Shown here: piece after piece, positions 47,211-59,971 of the stretch
Layout of the letters: each line of letters opens with the position of its first letter
Numbering within the stretch: the stretch's first letter is position 1
Assembly (NCBI RefSeq): GCF_026914265.1
Contig: NC_069124.1
Span: 27,002,989-27,066,988 of the forward strand
Origin: Mya arenaria
Taxonomy: Eukaryota; Mollusca; Bivalvia; Myida; Myidae
Direction of reading: 5' to 3'
DNA length: 64,000 nucleotides
Program-made: the position numbers and the translations under genes
Notes under the pieces: generated by a model
Database searches by the model: none
What the model was told of the DNA's origin: nothing
What the model saw: the letters and a program-made list of their open reading frames with translations, nothing else

Positions 47211-47405
47211 TGCGCCTACTGCCAATCATCCGATACACATATGAGGTTGACCTTGTTCTTTGCTGTCTCCCAAGGATGCATTTATACTGATATGTCAAGA
47301 AGTAGAAAATCGCAATCATCCGATACACATATGAGGTTGACCTTGTTCTTTGCTGTCTCCCAAGGATGCATTTATACTGATATGTCAAGAAGTAGGAAAT
47401 CGCAC
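47211..47405. repeat. ~92-bp tandem duplication
   Basis: The stretch from AATCATCCGATACACATATG to TGTCAAGAAGTAGAAAATCG is present twice in a row with a single mismatch. Segment 1 has one copy (40850-40920). Confidence 0.9.
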
Positions 47406-47414
47406 AACTATGAG

Positions 47415-47949
47415 GCCAAAGAGTGTTCTGTAATGACAATCTGCTGGAAAATTCGTCCATTCTAATAACCACAATTACGTGCTATCAAGTAGTCATGTAT
47501 GAATTTTTACCTCACGTATGGAGTGAAAGAGTTCTACAGAGGGCTTTCAACAATTTTAATAAAAAATGGTCCAAGCAATGTGTTATTATTCCTAGAAAGA
47601 GATAATTTGTTAGAAACCTATGCAAGGATAGAGTCCACTGGTGAACGAGTTGTACTCGACTTTGTGAGCGGAGATTTCCTCGGCGCATTTTGCCCAGCAT
47701 TTTAGTACAGCATTTTACCCGGTCAATGTAGTTGAAGTGCGCATGCAAAGTCAAGTGGGTGGAGAATTCAAGCATATGCTGCCGACCTTTTACTTAATAT
47801 TGTAGGAGAGAACTTACAGCTTAAAAAAGTTGTTTAGAGGTGTACACATTAAGTACACAAGGGTTCTATTGTCTTTGGTAATCGCTAATGCCCCCTATGA
47901 GTTATTAAAGAAAAATGTGTTCTCTAGCGTTAGTGCTTATGATAACTAG
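47415..47949 (+). pseudogene. SLC25A51-like mitochondrial carrier, degraded C-terminal half
   Basis: The frame from 47499 contains YGVKEFYRGLSTILIKNGPS and NVLLFLERD, then a GDFLGAF motif. After a frameshift at ~47703 the next frame reads FYPVNVVEVRMQSQVGGEFK (carrier signature Px[DN]xx[KR]-like region). After a TAG at 47803 it reads KKLFRGVHIKYTRVLLSL and IANAPYELL, to TAG at 47947. This order matches SLC25A51/52 (mitochondrial NAD+ carrier), where EFYRGL..ILLRNG, FPINVVKTRIQSQIGGEF and LFRGAHLNY..S..SW appear in the C-terminal half. The N-terminal half is missing, there is no intron in the part seen, and it is found only in segment 2. It was probably inserted by retroposition or transduplication. 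Confidence 0.7.
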
Positions 47950-49717
47950 TTTATGATATTGTTTAGATATATCCTTTTTAGTGTAAAAGTCACTTTAAGC
48001 TGACAATAATACCGAATATAATGCAAATAATGCACTATTTCGGATTAAAATTGTTTCATTTATTTTTGGGGGAATAACAGGAAACCTCCCTAAAACACCT
48101 TAATTTTGGTCATGAGGGATGAGCGCAAGTCAAAACTGTATGCCCCTATGTTACGCCCCCTCTTATGTCAAATCATGGATTAGCCTCTGGAGGTACACCT
48201 CTATTTCATTAATAGAGAATAATTGATGAACTTCTGTTATTTTTAGACCTATATCTCTTAATAAAGATGTTCACCTGTAAATTAGAAAGACTCTAGTGGG
48301 AAGCCCTAACCATAGAGGGGTTAATTTATTAAAAAAGAGGTGTACCTCTATTTTATACAAGGTGACCCTGAACCATATGGTACATCATATAGATGAAAGT
48401 ACATACATATATAATTTGGTAATACATGTATGCACTGATTACTCAGGTTTTCCATTAGTTGTTCTTTAACTCAAGTTATATATTCTACTGTTAACTTTTG
48501 TAATTTGACGGGTTTATCAGATTTGTTTAGAGTCCTGATTATTCATTTATTCTTATACCAACTAATTGTGCTGTTGTTAAGTTGAGGGTTCTAAAAGGAG
48601 TCTTTTTCAACTGCTATTACTTTACAGTAAAATTATAAAAACAATACCACATTGTTGGCAAAAACACAAGGAATGTTGCATTGAGATACAAACTTTTCAT
48701 ACAAACAAATGTCATATACAAAATACATTAGTATTTGGGCTGTCTTTAAGAAAATTTATTTCATTATTGTGACTATTTACAAGCCAAGGTTTAAACTTTG
48801 ATATTTGATACATTTTCATCCAATGAAATAGGCTTCAATCGATGCCAAGCTTACCGGTAATCTGACCTGCCGAAAACAAGTTATAGCTTTTTTTCTGACA
48901 AAAAGCAAACTTTTAACAATGCTGTGTATGGGTTGAATTAAATGCACCTATTTCAAAATAAATAAAATGTAATATAAAAAGTGTATAAGTGTATAAGTGT
49001 CTATTTGTAACTGTTGAATATTAATTATTCTAAACAATTTTAGGTAATCCATCCATTACTACTAATAAAAAGTGCTTATGTTTAAGTTTCATTTTCATTT
49101 TCAAGTTACAAAATGTTAGTTTAAATATATCAAAAGTTTTCATTCAGACTTTTGTTTTTTAGACATTTTATTATTTAAGAAACAAATTAAAATAAAATTG
49201 CTGTATATTTATAATAGTTAAAAAAATAAATTATTACCTCTTTTTTTACATAATTCTTATCATAATTAAGTATGATCGCCATTTTGTTGCTATTCAAAAA
49301 TGTAATGATTGCAAACATAATCAAATAATTCAACAATATAAAACAGATATAGATATTATCTTTAAATTAATATGTTAAATACACTAACACATGGTTAACC
49401 TTAATAAAACATTGTTACTTGTCGTGATAAAACTAATGTGTTTTCTATCCTATAAAAAGCAGAAATAAAAAGGAGCATGTTCATTGTTCAGCATTAAGTT
49501 ATGATAAAACTGTCGTATTGAACGTACTGCTTTATGACTTTTTTGTTTTTATTTGGTTTTGTTAGTTATACTATAGCAGGGTCCATATCCAAACCATGTC
49601 CATGGTTTTATGTATATTTTGATCCGAATGCGATATAGATGTAAATGTTTTGTGAAAAGGTAAATATTGCATCAACTTGCATGACGAATGGGGTTGTATT
49701 CTATGTCAGTTAGATGT
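47950..49717. other. AT-rich DNA unique to segment 2
   Basis: No counterpart in segments 1 and 3. Contains two GAGGTRYACCTCTA palindromes (~48199 and ~48338) and an AAACCATGTCCATGGTTT dyad near 49593. No gene recognised. Confidence 0.45.
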
Positions 49718-49946
49718 CATGAAGTGAAGTCTTAATAATTAAGAAGGACCCGTTCACTACGCTCACTCCGCGCATTCTTGATAATTAAGAACGACCCGTT
49801 CACTACGCTCACTCCGCGCATTCTTGATAATTAAGAAGGACCCATTCACTACGCTCACTCCGCGCATTCTTGATAATTAAGAAGGACCCGTTCACTACGC
49901 TCACTCCGCGCATTCTTGATAATTAAGAATTCACTTCATGACATCT
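49718..49946. repeat. 46-bp repeat x4 inside a short inverted repeat
   Basis: Units of ATTCTTGATAATTAAGAAGG plus ACCCGTTCACTACGCTCACT plus CCGCGC occur four times. The block is bounded by GATGTCATGAAGTGAA (~49716) and its complement TTCACTTCATGACATC (ending 49946). Segments 1 (41075-41150) and 3 (56500-56575) have a single related unit within similar inverted ends (GACCTGAATTAA..TTAATTCAGGT), so an inverted-repeat element expanded internally here. Confidence 0.85.
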
Positions 49947-50091
49947 TGTACTCTGTTTCGTGTCATCACACTCTACCTGTCACTCGCAAATCGCAACTGT
50001 GTTGTACTTTTCCTAGTTTGCAAGAAATATAGTTTGGACCTAGGCTTAATCATAACGAATTAAACTTTCGCGGGTGTTTAAATGTCCACCT

Positions 50092-50771
50092 GGCTATTCT
50101 GAATGCCGCCGAGAAACTGAAACAAGACGATGAATGCGGGTATGAGCTGACAAAATTGCGATTGATCTTGTCCTTGTTTGCCTTCAGAGTGCTGGATTTG
50201 ACACCACACATAAGAAGATACGCTGGCTTGTGTTGTACATGGCAGCATACCCGGCCGTTCAGGGCTGTGTCCAAGAAGGAATTGATAGCGTCGTAGGGCA
50301 GAACCGGCCGCCAGTGCTCGCAGATAAGCCCCGCCTTGTATACACGGAAGCAGTAATTCAAGAAGTCATGCGCATTGTTACGATGGTTCCGGTTTCATTG
50401 CCGCACTACGCGATAAAGGATTCCAAGCTATGTGGTTTCCACGTTGACAAAGACACCGTCGACATCCTTAATATGTTTCCGTTTCTCACGAAGCAAAGGT
50501 CTGGGGAGATCCTGACAACTTTCGACCCGAGTGTTTTTTGACTGAGAGCGTAAAAATAAATGGCTCATTACTCGGACACTCACTTCAGTTTGGCCTCGGA
50601 CGGAGGCGATGTGTTGGTGAACAGCTATCTTACATCAACCTCTTCATTTTGTTTTGTTCTCTCATGCAGCAGTGCCGCTTTTCACTGTCAGGCAGTGCAG
50701 ACCTGACACCGATACCGGGACTAGTTTATACCCCGGAGAAATGCAATATCATAGTGCAGAATAGGAATTAA
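50092..50771 (+). pseudogene. Cytochrome P450 copy 2, 5'-truncated and frameshifted
   Basis: Homology to copy 1 starts abruptly at the equivalent of codon ~275 (LNAAE.LKQDDE). The preceding bases (CGCGGGTGTTTAAATGTCCACC) belong to the upstream region, so a deletion fused them. A 1-bp loss breaks the I-helix region (~50180). The frame resumes through the K-helix (EVMR), is lost again near 50480, and resumes from 50538 with the intact heme loop FGLGRRRCVG to a stop at 50769-50771. It cannot make an active enzyme. Confidence 0.93.
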
Positions 50772-50801
50772 ATTATATTACGATTACTTGAAGTCACAAT
50801 A

Positions 50802-50977
50802 CAGTCGAATCCCGTTGGCTCGATATCGCTTGGTTAAATGTCCTCGATAGCTCGAACTAAATGTCAAGGACCGATTTTGTTTTACATTTTGTAATCGTTC
50901 CCGCTTGGGTCGATATTCGCGACGCTCTAAGTATTTTTGTCCGATCCTCGGGATATCGAGCCAACGGGTACCGACTG
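50802..50977. mobile_element. 176-bp pogo/Tigger-like MITE after P450 copy 2
   Basis: Orthologous in position and length to 44065-44240. Ends CAGTCGAATCCCGTTGGCTC and its near-complement ending CGACTG, flanked by TA (50800-50801; 50978-50979). Confidence 0.85.
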
Positions 50978-51044
50978 TACAGTACCACACTGGTGCTGAT
51001 TTCCACAAATTATATCGAATGATGAATGTATGAATCAGTCAATC

Positions 51045-51175
<131 letters not shown>

Positions 51176-51264
51176 TTTAAAGAAGGTACCACATTGTGAC
51201 ATGGGCATCATATTAAAAATAAACTTAACACACGTCCTTTTTACAATGCGGCCTTCTGAAAGAA

Positions 51265-51366
51265 CACACACACACACGCGCCCGCGCCCGCCCGATCGCC
51301 CGCCCTCCCGCCCGCCCGCACGCACGCACGCACGCACGCCCGCACGCCCGCACGCACACACACACG

Positions 51367-51397
<31 letters not shown>
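51265..51397. repeat. Compound (CA)/(CGCC)/(CGCA) microsatellite
   Basis: CA repeats grade into CGCC and CGCA tetranucleotides, then back to CA. Sharply GC-rich against its surroundings. Confidence 0.95.
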
Positions 51398-51746
51398 GAA
51401 TATAAATAAGAAAACACATTTGAGTACCGCAAAAAAACAAATTGTTAAAGAGCATCATTACATTTTTTTTCAAACGTAAGCAAAAATTTTTGTTATTTCA
51501 ATATGGTACGTAATAAAATTTAATACGAAGACGTAAAGAAACCTTGAATATAATACACTAATTTAACACATCAATGCGTAAAAATACACCATTTTGAACC
51601 AAAATGTTAACAAGAATTCTCATCATTTTTTTAACTGAGTAAGTAGGACAGTCACACATTTATTTAACATTTCACTCGACATATACATAATTTATAAACT
51701 ATACTAAACTATGGAATTTTGCATTTTGGTTTTTGCAGTTGATGAT

Positions 51747-52500
51747 TTAAACAGAACTTCTTGCTCCTTCTGGTGAAAGGTAATAAACTCTCCCACTGTA
51801 ACATGCAAACGAGTGTTTTTTGTAGTATGTTTTATGTCGAATGTGAGCAATGTCTTGTCGCGTAGAAGATCGTAATCCATATCGAGTATTGCTAGATATC
51901 TGAATAATGTATCTTATATTACTCGGTGTAAGATTGTTAATAGATTTATATACCATAACAGCCGTTTGATATTTGCAACGGTATTCAAATTGAAGCCATT
52001 CTAATACTATAAATAATTCATGCGATGGCGTTCTCATAGGCTTAAAGATAATTATTTCTGCAGCTTTTTTTAATCATGCTTATTCGTCTGATATGCGTTT
52101 GTTTACTTTTCCCCCAAATACTACAACATTAGTCAAACATAGAAGGTATATACGGTTTATAAAACAATTTTCTCATTTGATCCGTTAAAAAGCAATTGAG
52201 CCTTTTTAAAAAGGGCTATATTTGCAGTTACTTTCTTGCAGATAAAGTCATCTTACAGATTCCATGACAATGATGACTCAATAACAATTCCAAGAAATTT
52301 CTTCGAAGTTACATTTTCAAACAGTACTTTGTCTACGAATAATATGAGTGCATATGCATTCCTCAACTTTGCATTGGAACCCAGCAACATGCAACTTGTT
52401 TTTACTGAATGTATTGCCATGTTCTTTATTTTGCACCAATCCGAAACCATGTCAAAATGTATTTGCACGTCCGTTTATTTCCTGCGTTCATCATAGTGGT
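51747..52500 (-). mobile_element. LINE fragment, C-terminal half of reverse transcriptase
   Basis: Minus-strand frames give, in protein order: VSDWCKIKNMAIHSVKTSCM and KKFLGIVIESSLSWN (52468-52253), a thumb-like segment FGGKVNKRISDE..LKKAAEIIIFKPM (~52130-52035), then HELFIVLEWLQFEYRCKYQT, MVYKSINNL and TRYGLRSSTRQD (52037-51747). These are the ordered landmarks of CR1/jockey-type ORF2 proteins (SEWC..N.M.IN..KT.CM; LG..ID..L.W; LGWLPF..R..Y......Y...N...P). Several stops separate them. It interrupts the 3' flank of P450 copy 2 and is absent from the other segments. Confidence 0.8.
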
Positions 52501-52932
52501 ACATGTGTATTGGCTTTATTTATGTGTGAGATATTACGTTGATTGTATTTATACGCGATATTGTTTCATTGAAAATGTAATGGTCTTCAAATGACTCGGA
52601 TGGGTCTTTTTTTTATATTTTTATGTAGTTTAACATATGACAATGTTTGCTAGTTAATTATAGAAAAACCATCCATCATGAGGATGCAAAGATGTGTCGA
52701 GATTATTTTTATGTTTAATTTACATGTATTAAGCATTCTATTATTTTGGCATGTATTGCATATTTAGATAACACGATAATGAAGCTACTATATAATGATA
52801 TTATATATTAAACGGAGGTAATAAAAATACTACAAATATATTAAAATTGTATTTACCTGTTTCTTAAATAATACAATAACCTTATAAAATGAATATGTGA
52901 AAGAAAAGTAAAATCTTCACGTTTTGTAGCTT
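52501..52932. other. 3' flank of segment 2
   Basis: Resumes the sequence seen after P450 copy 1 (ATTGAAAATGTAATGGTCTT at 52567), continuing to the next satellite array. Confidence 0.55.
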
Positions 52933-54315
52933 CAAAATTGAGTAATTATCTAAACTCAGAAGCTGTATTATATGTCGTCCAGCTAAGATGTCGGTTGACA
53001 CTTGAAGTTACTATATAAAGTATGAAGCTGAAAAATTTGTCGTCCAGCTGAGATGTTGGTTGACACCTGAAATTACAATATAAACCCAGAAAATGAAACA
53101 TATGTCGTCCAGCTAAGATGTCAGTTGACATTTGAAGTGACTATATAAACTCAGAAAATGAAACATATGTAGTCCAGCTAAGATGTCGGTTGACATTTGA
53201 AGTGACTATATAAACTCAGAAAATGAAACAGATGTCGTCCAGCTAAGATGTCGGTTGAAATTTTGAAGTGACTATATATACTGAGAAGCTGAAACATTTG
53301 TCGTCCAGCTAAGATGTCGGTTGACATTTGAAGTTACTATATAAACTGAGAAGCTGAAACATTTGTCGTCCAGCTAAGATGTCAGTTGACATTTGAAGTG
53401 ACTATATAAACTCAGAAAATGAAACATATGTAGTCCAGCTAAGATGTCGGTTGACATTTGAAGTGACTATATAAACCCAGAAAATGAAACAGATGTCGTC
53501 CAGCTAAGATGAAATTTCGGTTGAAATTTTGAAGTGACTATATATACTGAGAAGCTGAAACATTTGTCGCCCAGCTGAGATGTCGGTTGACATTTGAAGT
53601 GACTTTATAAACTAAGAAGCTGAATCACCTGTCGTCCAGCTGAGATGTCGGTTGAAACTTGAAGTTACTATATAAACTCAGAAGCTGAAACATCTGTCGT
53701 CCCACCTTAGATGTCGGTTGACATTTGAAGTGCCTATATAAACTAAGAAGCTGAATCATCTGTCGTTACAGCTGAGATGTCGGTTGACATTTGAAGTTAC
53801 AGTATAAACTGAGAAGCTGAAACATCTGTCGTTCAGCTAAGATGTCGGTTGACATTTGAAGTGACTATATAAACTCAGCAGCTGAAACATCTGTCGTCCA
53901 GTTGAGATATTGGTTGACACTTGAAGTGACTATATAAACTGAGAAGCTGAAACATTTGTCGCCTAGCTGAGATGTCGGTTGACACTTGAAGTTACTATAT
54001 AAACTGAGAAGCTGAAACATTTGTCGTCCAGCTAAGATGTCGGTTGACATTTGAAGTTAATATATAAACTGAGAAGCTGAAACATTTGTCGCCCAGCTAA
54101 GATGTCGGTTGACACTTGAAGTTACTATATAAACTCAGAAGCTGAAACATGTTACGCCAAGCTGAGATGTTGGTTGACATTTGAAGTGACTATATTAACG
54201 CAGAATCTGAAACATCTGTCGTCCCAGCTGAGATGTCGGTTGAGACTTGAAGTGACTATATAAACTTAAAAGTTGAAACTTCTGTCGTACAAGCTGTGAT
54301 TTCGGTTGATGTTTC
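52933..54315. repeat. ~65-bp satellite, array 3 (start of segment 3; about 21 copies)
   Basis: The largest and most regular array of the family. Pairs such as 53110-53280 and 53385-53545 repeat the same order of variants (CATATGTAGTCCAGC then CAGATGTCGTCCAGC), showing block duplication of several units. Confidence 0.93.
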
Positions 54316-57300
54316 CAAGGGGATATGGAGCGCATTTCGTTCATACTTGCATACATATTTGGATGTCAAGTATGTCATTAAACTATTGAAAATCGTTGTT
54401 GATTTTGGTTAGGGCTTAGGTAGCTAAAGCGCAAAGTATTATTATTTTGTTGACAATCTGTTTTTCACATATAGAATATCCACAGAATTCGATGGCAGAT
54501 AGGCAGATAGTTATCTAGTATATTTTTAAGTTCATGTGTATGTGTCTATTCCATTTTTTGTCTGTTTTTATCAACGTAATTCGGTTTTGTCGATTAACGA
54601 CGATTAGGGCTTGTCGGCATTTACTTAACATGGCACAAATATTCACAATATGCCAGACATATATATATGTGAGTGAAGGTCACACTCAATGGTCATTGGT
54701 TGAATTCTCTTTTATTTTGGCTTGTCGGTGCTTGGCCAAACATTGGGGGGTTTAAAACAACAACTTACGTCTGTGCGTTCGTTCGTCCATAAGTTCTTTC
54801 GAACGATTTTGGCTTGTCCGGCTTATCCATGCATGTGGAAATTTTCAATATACTTTAGAGATAAGTGCATAATAGGTGCAAAACTCTTTTCTGTAGACCA
54901 AATGTCAAAATATCACCAAAGTGCCAGTTTGCCTAGTTAAAAAGGGAGTTTACTATTATTCCAATGTCATAATGAATTGCGTAACATGAGCAAAACCCGA
55001 AACTGAAGTGGTACTTGGATCATTTGGGCGATTCTGCGATTATTAGTCGCAAGGTGACATTTTATGTATTAAATCCTGAACATATTATTAAACCATTTTC
55101 CACCCCTGACGTACTAGGTGGTAGACACTGTAGAGTTTGCATGATATAGGTTAAATGCAAACCTTGTGTCAAATTATCAAAATGATGTAAGAGTATAAAA
55201 ATGGCTTATGTGCAATTTTGATAATATTTATATGCACAAAAACACATTTGACAATGAAAATATCAATGCAAAGTTGAACACAAAATTGAAACCGACAATA
55301 GAATGCAAATGGATTTGGTAACAGTTTTGACAACACCAGTAATGGCCTTCTCCCATATTTGCATGTTGTTAAGGGTTCCAAAAAACTTTGTTAGTAGCAG
55401 GCTCTCAATGGCATTGATGAACGGTTGATTGGTAAATATAACACGGACACATTTTGCATTCAAATTATTATGTCAACCATGAGTTATGCACATATCAATA
55501 GTTTGCATTTGTGGAACTAAGAGGGACTCGTTTATGTTTTGCCTCTTATAATGATTTCGCAGAAATGCATCTAATAACACCTATCTTATAATTATTTTAA
55601 CAATTGTTATAGGAAATGCCGAAAAAAAATAACATTCAAGTATAGAAACTGGTTTTAGTGGGAAGACACGACAATACTGTCAGGAAAACAACACCAAACC
55701 AACATATTATCAACTATCCCACGGACACTCATTCTAAGCTAGGGGAAATTTAAACCTTTATTGAAAGCATTGATTGCATCACGTGATAATGTAACTCAAC
55801 CAATCAGGCTATAGCCTTTTATTGAATCGGGCAAGTAACACATTTCAAAATTGTGGACTTTGTAGACATTATTAGAGCATATTTCAACAGTTGTTAAAGG
55901 TGTTACATCCATCAGTATCTTAGGTTTAATAATCCTAATGATTGGCACATTTTTGTCGTAGTAAAAAGTGTATTTTACAAACCATGAACGAGTCCCTGAA
56001 GAATAACACTTGGTTAAACGTTGCTAGTATGCATGTGTCACATAACATTTAGTTTTGAAGCCATAACATGCGTGTCCGCTCCCTATCTCTAACACGTCTA
56101 GAAGAATCCACGTCATCGCGACGAAGTTCAGTCCCCGACATGCCGGCTCAAGTTCACAATTCAAGGACAAAGGTAAGCGCTATGGATTCCAAGTAAGCTA
56201 CCTATCTCTTAGTCCCCTTGAAAGACTGTGAAAATAGAATAATGGTTAGACAGTAGACCATCAGTTAGAATGACTAAAATTGTCTGTCTGTAACACTATT
56301 ATACAACCTACATTTACAGCCAATGAAATAACAAATAAAAGGTAACCATTACGTTTTAGGCTAAATAATTAGGAACTTCACCTTTCGCGGGTGTTTAAAG
56401 GTCCACCAACTGCCACTCATCCGAAACCCAATCCCTACGTCAGAGTTTGCGTTGACAATGTGTCAGCAAATGAGGTTGTATTCTAAGTCAGGTAGTTGAT
56501 CTGAATTAAATCTTTAATATTAAGAAGGGCTCGTTGGCTACGCTCAGTCATTAAGATTTTAATTCAGGTAATCTTACTATTGCTAATACGCTCTGTTAAT
56601 GTTAAAAGCCTTCAAATATTTTCACTAATATCAATGTTCAACGCAACAACACATCAACCAAAATCAACTTCATATTTTATAACGTAAAGCTTCATGGGAC
56701 AGAATAATACTAGTAATATACATCGTATGTTTGCGGTCCGGATAGACAAATCCGACACGAGATAACGCGCGTTACGAGGCTTGTTCGCGGACTTCATGAC
56801 GCGTAAAAAATTAAGATCACAGTTGGCGTGCAATAGTTCCTCTAAAAATAATTTCTAATTAATATTCTTGTATACAGTTATATGAAATAAATTGAAATAC
56901 CTATCCAGTGTGGAAGAAAAGCATGAGGGAGACATCCAAGAAAAGGTTATGATTGATATTTATTGGAAAATTAACGTGCTTATTAAATGTGCTCACATTT
57001 AAGTAAAATCTAAAACGCTTTTCCAAGGACTCGTTCATGATTCTTTATATAGTGTACTCTTTTGGATGACAAAATTAAGTGTGGAAATCATTAATAGAAG
57101 TGTTAAAACTAAGACTCCAAAAGCTGGAACCCTTTAGCTGATGTTGATTTTAACTTAAATATTGCACATGAAGACCCCAATTTTCATTAGCGTTAAAACT
57201 ATTGGTTACATAATTTCAGCTTTGTTGTTAACGTGATATGCTGATTGAGACTATCACGTGGTGTTATCAATGTATTGTTAAAATGGCAAAACATCAAATA

Positions 57301-57887
57301 CTCTTGTAGAAGTTCTGGTGGCCAAGTGGTTGTGGAGTCAGTTTTCTATTTTTTCTTGATAACATCGGTTTGGGTTCACACTCCAATAAAACCAAAATAC
57401 CTTTTTATACTACAATAATTGTACTTTTCTGCAATTTGGATATCAAAGTAAGGAAACATGTGGTTTTAGACGCATAACCTGTAAAAATGATTGGTCCCAA
57501 TGAGCGAGTACCTTTAAGGTTCGTTTTCGGTAATCTATTTTTACATCGGTTGTTAATTACCATGTTCTGTGCATATCAAGCACATTCTAAACGTATCACA
57601 ATATATCTGCCCGAGTGATGTGATGTATCACGGTAGAGAAAGAGCTTAATGTTCTAAACACTAATTTTGGTGATTTGGCCGTATAATTATGTTTATATCA
57701 GTTGAGTATACCTGACGCGCATTAATGAGAAAGTTTTTTTTTACAATTAATCTTTAAATCGTGAGATTGTCATTATCATCATATACAACTCACTTCTTTA
57801 ATTTCTATTTGGATGTACGTTTACTACTTGAACCGTGTATGAACTTTATACGTGTTATTAAATTCGTATTGGTCTTTTCTTGCCAAC
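54316..57887. other. Shared noncoding block and upstream region of P450 copy 3
   Basis: 55268-56175 matches the blocks at 39660 and 46155. 56330-57880 matches segment 1 (40920-42520), including the exon-like piece near 56105-56172 with donor GTAAGC. No conserved coding frame. Confidence 0.55.
57312..57396 (+). mobile_element. Decayed tRNA-Ser-like SINE head (segment 3 copy)
   Basis: Duplicate of 41951-42035: TGGCCAAGTGGTTGTGG ... GGTTTGGGTTCACACTCC. Confidence 0.5.
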
Positions 57888-59363
57888 ATGCTTGATTTTA
57901 ATTCTTTGTGTGCTATTGTTATAACTATTCTGGGACTTCTACTTTCATATTGTTACATAGAACAGAAATGGATTTTCTCAGACCGGATGTATCCAGACGG
58001 ACCCTGGGGATTCCCAGTGGTCGGGCATCTTCCGTTGCTCGGAAAATTCCTCCCTTAGCAGCTCATGGAGTGGCGTAAAACATACGGCGACGTTTACAGG
58101 ATACGTTTGGAAAGCTGGCCCGCAATCGTTGTTAATGGCAACGCTGCCGTAAAAGAGACGACGCCAACGGCCGGTGATGCGTTTTCAGGCCGCCCCGATT
58201 TTGTGACCGCACAGGTGCTCCGTAGTCGGACAGGAGACGAAGATTTCACGCTTGGAACTTTCTTTCCTGCCTATGTTAAGCAACGGAAACTGTTAGCGCA
58301 AGCCTTGAGAATGTTTACAAATACAAGATAATTGTTCGTAGAAGAAATCGTTGATACTGCGGCCAAGAACTTAGTAAAGACTCTTGTCGCAAAGTTTTCA
58401 AAAACAGCTGATTCCCTTGAAGGTGCTGTACAATTTGCTGTGGCAAGTATTATGTATCAGATAATGTATGGGAAGTCGAAACAAGTAGAAAAAGACAATC
58501 ACGTCAGGGCGATTGCTTACGCGGTAGAGGAGATTAATTGTTTCATGAGAAGTGGAAGCCCAATTGACGTCATGCCCTGACTGAGATATGTTATGCCAGG
58601 TAAACTGGAAACGCTGCGGAACCTTCAATGCGAATCAGACAAAATTATGTTAACAGAAGTAGAAGAACACTACAAAACGTTTGATAAGGACAATGTACGC
58701 GATATAACCGATGCTATTCTCAATGCCGCCGAGCAACTGAAACAAGACGATAAAGGCGGGTATGAGCTGACAAAAATTCGGATAATCATGACACCACACA
58801 TAAGACGACACTATGGCTTGTGTTGTACATGGCGGTATACCCGGCCGTCAAAGGCCGTGTCCAATAGGAAATCGATAGCGTCGTAGGGCAAGAACGGCCG
58901 CCTGCGCTCACAGATAAGCCCCGCCTTGTATACACGGCAGCAGTCATTCAGGAAGTCATGCGCATTGTTGCGATGCTTCCGGTTTCCTTGCCGCACTACG
59001 CGATACAGGACGCGATTATTTGTGGCTACCATGTTGACAAAGACACCGTCGTCATCCTTAATATGTTTTCCGTTTCCCACGAAGCAAGGGTCTGGGGCGA
59101 CCCTGACAACTTTCGACCCGGGTGTTTTTTTTACTGAGAGCGGGGAAATCAACACCTCATTGCTCGGTCACTCACTTCCGTTTGGTCTCGGACGGAGGCG
59201 ATGTGTTGGTGAACAATTAGCCAACATCAGCCTCTTCATTTTGTTTTCATCTCTCATGCAGCAGTGTCGCTGTTCACTGCCAGGCAGTGCGGACCTTACA
59301 TCGGTTCTGGAACTAGTTTCTACCCCGGAGAAATGCAATATCATAGTGCAGAATAGGAATTGA
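57888..59363 (+). pseudogene. Cytochrome P450 copy 3, full length but inactivated
   Basis: Starts with the same ATG context as copy 1 and is closely similar throughout. Disabling changes: TAG at 58056-58058 (Lys codon in copy 1), TAA at 58329-58331, TGA at 58578-58580 (Trp codon), a 31-bp deletion at ~58789 that removes the I-helix AGID, TAG at 58864-58866, and an indel in the T run near 59125 after the PERF region. The heme loop FGLGRRRCVG survives in the final frame, which ends with TGA at 59361-59363. The start-side hydrophobic anchor is intact. A classical unprocessed pseudogene made by segmental duplication. Confidence 0.95.
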
Positions 59364-59393
59364 ATTCATTTACGAATGATTGAATATGCAATA

Positions 59394-59569
59394 CAGTCGA
59401 AACCCTTTGGCTCCATATCGTTAGGTTTGATTTTCTGGTTTGTTCGATCAGGATGCCAAGGTTCGATTTCGTTATACATTAAATAAGCCTTCCCGCTTGG
59501 CTCAATATTCGCGAGGCTCGAGGTATTTCTAGCCGGTCACTGGGATATCGAGCCAACGTGTTTCGACTG
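59394..59569. mobile_element. 176-bp pogo/Tigger-like MITE after P450 copy 3
   Basis: Third positional copy, with ends CAGTCGAAACCCTTTGGCTC and ..GTTTCGACTG, flanked by TA (59392-59393; 59570-59571). More diverged than the other two. Confidence 0.82.
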
Positions 59570-59971
59570 TAATTTAATAATGACACCACACTGGTACTGA
59601 TATATTTTGTATGCCGACAAACTTGCATCTTCTTATCTCCTCTAAACGGAGTTTCTCATATCCACGAATTATATCTAATACTGAATGATTGTAGTCAGTT
59701 CATCGCCAATCAGAGTGGCCTCTGTGGCTTTATACATGTGTGAATCATTAATATGATTTTAATCAATGATGTTGTTTATATTCATATAATATGTTGTTTT
59801 ATTGAAAATAAAATGGTTTTCAAATATCTCGGATGGGTTTTATGCATATTTTTATATAGCTTAACAGATGACAATATTTGCTTGTTAATTAAGGTCAGCC
59901 ATCCATCAAGATATACATTGTATATTTATATATACACCGATTCCGGGACTAGTTTATATATAAATATTATT
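59570..59971. other. Right end of segment 3
   Basis: Diverged version of the post-P450 flank up to ~59925. At 59935-59958 there is a stray 24-bp match to the P450 3' coding region (CCGGGACTAGTTTATA), one mismatch from copy 2. Confidence 0.5.
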
